From NCBI GenBank assembly GCA_963851025.1, contig CAWKOA010000016.1, positions 248,001 to 312,000 on the forward strand: DNA of 64,000 nt. Direction: 5' to 3'. This stretch comes from RYN-230 sp963851025. Lineage in GTDB: Bacteria; Actinomycetota; Actinomycetes; Streptosporangiales; Streptosporangiaceae. A model generated the notes under the pieces. It was not told the origin of the DNA. It did not search any database and saw only the letters and a list, made by a program, of their open reading frames with translations. Made by a program: the position numbers and the translations under genes. The stretch's first letter is position 1; each line of letters begins with the position of its first letter. Below are positions 63,106 to 64,000 of the stretch, one piece after another.

Positions 63106-63737
63106 CCACGCAACCCTCGAGCACGCAGGAATACGACGAGGTGGGTGCCGGGCCGCCCGCCGGGCCCGCCCGGGGCGTGGCCGGCTGGTTCGGCGGGCTC
63201 AGCCGGGGCCGCAAGCTGGCCCTCATCTGGTCGGCTTCGGCGGTGGCGGTGGTGGTCGCGCTGCTCGCCATCGGCGCCACCTCCGGCGGGGCGGCCAAGC
63301 ACCCTCCCCCGCCCCGCGCCTCCGCGTTCACCCTGTCCGAGCTCGGGCACCCGGGCCAGCACATCTCGCTGGCCCAGTACGCCGGCCACCCGCTCATCCT
63401 GAACTTCTTCGCCTCCTGGTGCGAGCCGTGCCAGCGGGAGACCCCGCTGATCGCCCGGTTCCACCGCAGTCACCCGGACGTCATCATCGTCGGCATCGAC
63501 GTCAACGACAGCAGCTCGGCCGGACTGGCCTTCGCCCGGAAGATGGGCGTGTCCTACCCGCTCGCGTCCGACCCCGCGCCCATGACCATGGCGCTGTCCT
63601 ACGGGGTGACGGCCCTGCCGCAGACCTTCTTCCTCAACGCCCAGCACCGCATCGTCAAGCGGGTGATCCGCGCGGTGAACCTTACCGACCTGAGCACCGG
63701 GGTAGCCATCATGACCAAGCAGAGCGCACGGAGCTGA
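63084..63737 (+). CDS. Membrane-anchored TlpA/ResA-like thioredoxin
   Basis: An intact 217-aa protein. Cytoplasmic N-terminus, one TM helix (about 48-66), then an extracytoplasmic thioredoxin fold with the redox site FFASWCEPCQRET, VGIDVND and the cis-Pro loop GVTALPQTFFL. Such proteins reduce disulfides in cytochrome c or CuA-site maturation. Overlap of 22 bases with the kinase gene, and proximity to the oxidase operon, support a role in respiratory assembly. Confidence 0.9.
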   Translation: MAKQEPMTTQPSSTQEYDEVGAGPPAGPARGVAGWFGGLSRGRKLALIWSASAVAVVVALLAIGATSGGAAKHPPPPRASAFTLSELGHPGQHISLAQYAGHPLILNFFASWCEPCQRETPLIARFHRSHPDVIIVGIDVNDSSSAGLAFARKMGVSYPLASDPAPMTMALSYGVTALPQTFFLNAQHRIVKRVIRAVNLTDLSTGVAIMTKQSARS

Positions 63738-63741
63738 GCCA

Positions 63742-64000
63742 GTGGACACCCCGACCCGCACCGACCCGCCGTACGTCCCGATCCGGACCAACCGGTGGGC
63801 GCCGCACCAGAAGGCGCCCCGCTGGCTGCTGCCGGTCGCGGCGCTGATCGTGGTGGGCATCGTCCTGGTCGCCCTGGTGCACAAGCCCAGCCAGTCCCAG
63901 CGGGCCGCCGACCTCAAGGGCGTCCTGCACGACGTGAACGCCGATATCCAGTCCTGCGCGGGCGGGGTACGCGAGTCCCTCTCGGCCCTGCACACGATCA
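63742..64000 (+). CDS. Membrane protein, N-terminal part (cut by window edge)
   Basis: GTG at 63742, four bases after the TlpA-like stop, open to the window end (86 residues). A polar N-terminus, one TM helix (WLLPVAALIVVGIVLVALV) and the beginning of an external domain with a cysteine. No family recognised; it continues the same operon. Confidence 0.65.
   Translation, partial: MDTPTRTDPPYVPIRTNRWAPHQKAPRWLLPVAALIVVGIVLVALVHKPSQSQRAADLKGVLHDVNADIQSCAGGVRESLSALHTI

Noticed and set aside
1..64000. tRNA, rRNA or known riboswitches
   Set aside because: No cloverleaf with conserved TTCGA-type loop, no rRNA segments and no recognisable riboswitch core were seen in the intergenic regions by eye; a covariance-model search would be needed to exclude small RNAs.

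Overview
The window is very G+C-rich DNA with AGGAGG-type ribosome binding sites, several apparently leaderless genes, SigE-type sigma factor, GAF/ANTAR regulators, mycothiol-type DinB protein and CBM2-bearing cellulases. All of this points to a soil, plant-biomass-degrading member of the Actinomycetota. I cannot name the genus from sequence alone.

Layout. (1) 1-4.7 kb: tail of a TetR regulator, an AlkB-like dioxygenase, a secreted GH3 beta-glucosidase and uracil-DNA glycosylase. (2) 4.9-15.2 kb: pirin, a CBM2-GH6 cellobiohydrolase, FtsH, a SigE-type sigma factor with a coupled membrane protein, a secreted Pro-rich protein and a zinc alcohol dehydrogenase. (3) 13.4-18.1 kb, minus strand: a two-gene, ATGA-coupled module encoding a TIR-TM-beta-propeller protein and a SLOG-SLATT membrane protein. 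This is the best candidate for an undescribed conflict/defence system. (4) 18.1-36.3 kb: a lignocellulose island (GH30-CBM2, GH5-CBM2, two clan GH-A paralogues, CBM2-GH5, CBM2-GH48) with a sugar-binding lipoprotein, an FKBP lipoprotein and a LacI-type regulator. (5) 36.4-46.3 kb: a pseudokinase-like membrane protein, DinG-type helicase, secreted propeller protein, acyl-CoA synthetase, a stand-alone HisKA_3 domain without its histidine, and two GAF/ANTAR proteins. (6) 46.3-53.5 kb: a LolA-like/ABC transporter operon divergent from an OmpR response regulator, a DinB-TetR pair and a histidine kinase. (7) 53.5-60.5 kb: a cytochrome aa3 oxidase operon (cupredoxin, 52-aa protein, ctaC, ctaD, ctaE, ctaG, small membrane protein, ctaB), divergent from (8) 60.9-64 kb: a response regulator, histidine kinase, TlpA-like thioredoxin and the start of another membrane protein.

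How the parts fit. The secreted hydrolases cover endo- and exo-attack on cellulose (GH5, GH6, GH48), xylan-type chains (GH30, GH-A arabinofuranosidase-like) and final beta-glucoside hydrolysis (GH3). A GAAAGTTTC-type palindrome recurs upstream of GH6, upstream of the sugar-binding lipoprotein and upstream of the LacI gene itself, which suggests one shared operator.

Caution on sequence quality. About 30 frameshifts interrupt otherwise well-conserved genes. In almost every case removing one base restores the family sequence, and the corrected lengths become multiples of three. A systematic single-base insertion artefact is the simplest explanation, so broken genes here should not be read as pseudogenes without resequencing. 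Coordinates for frameshifted genes cover the whole reconstructed gene.
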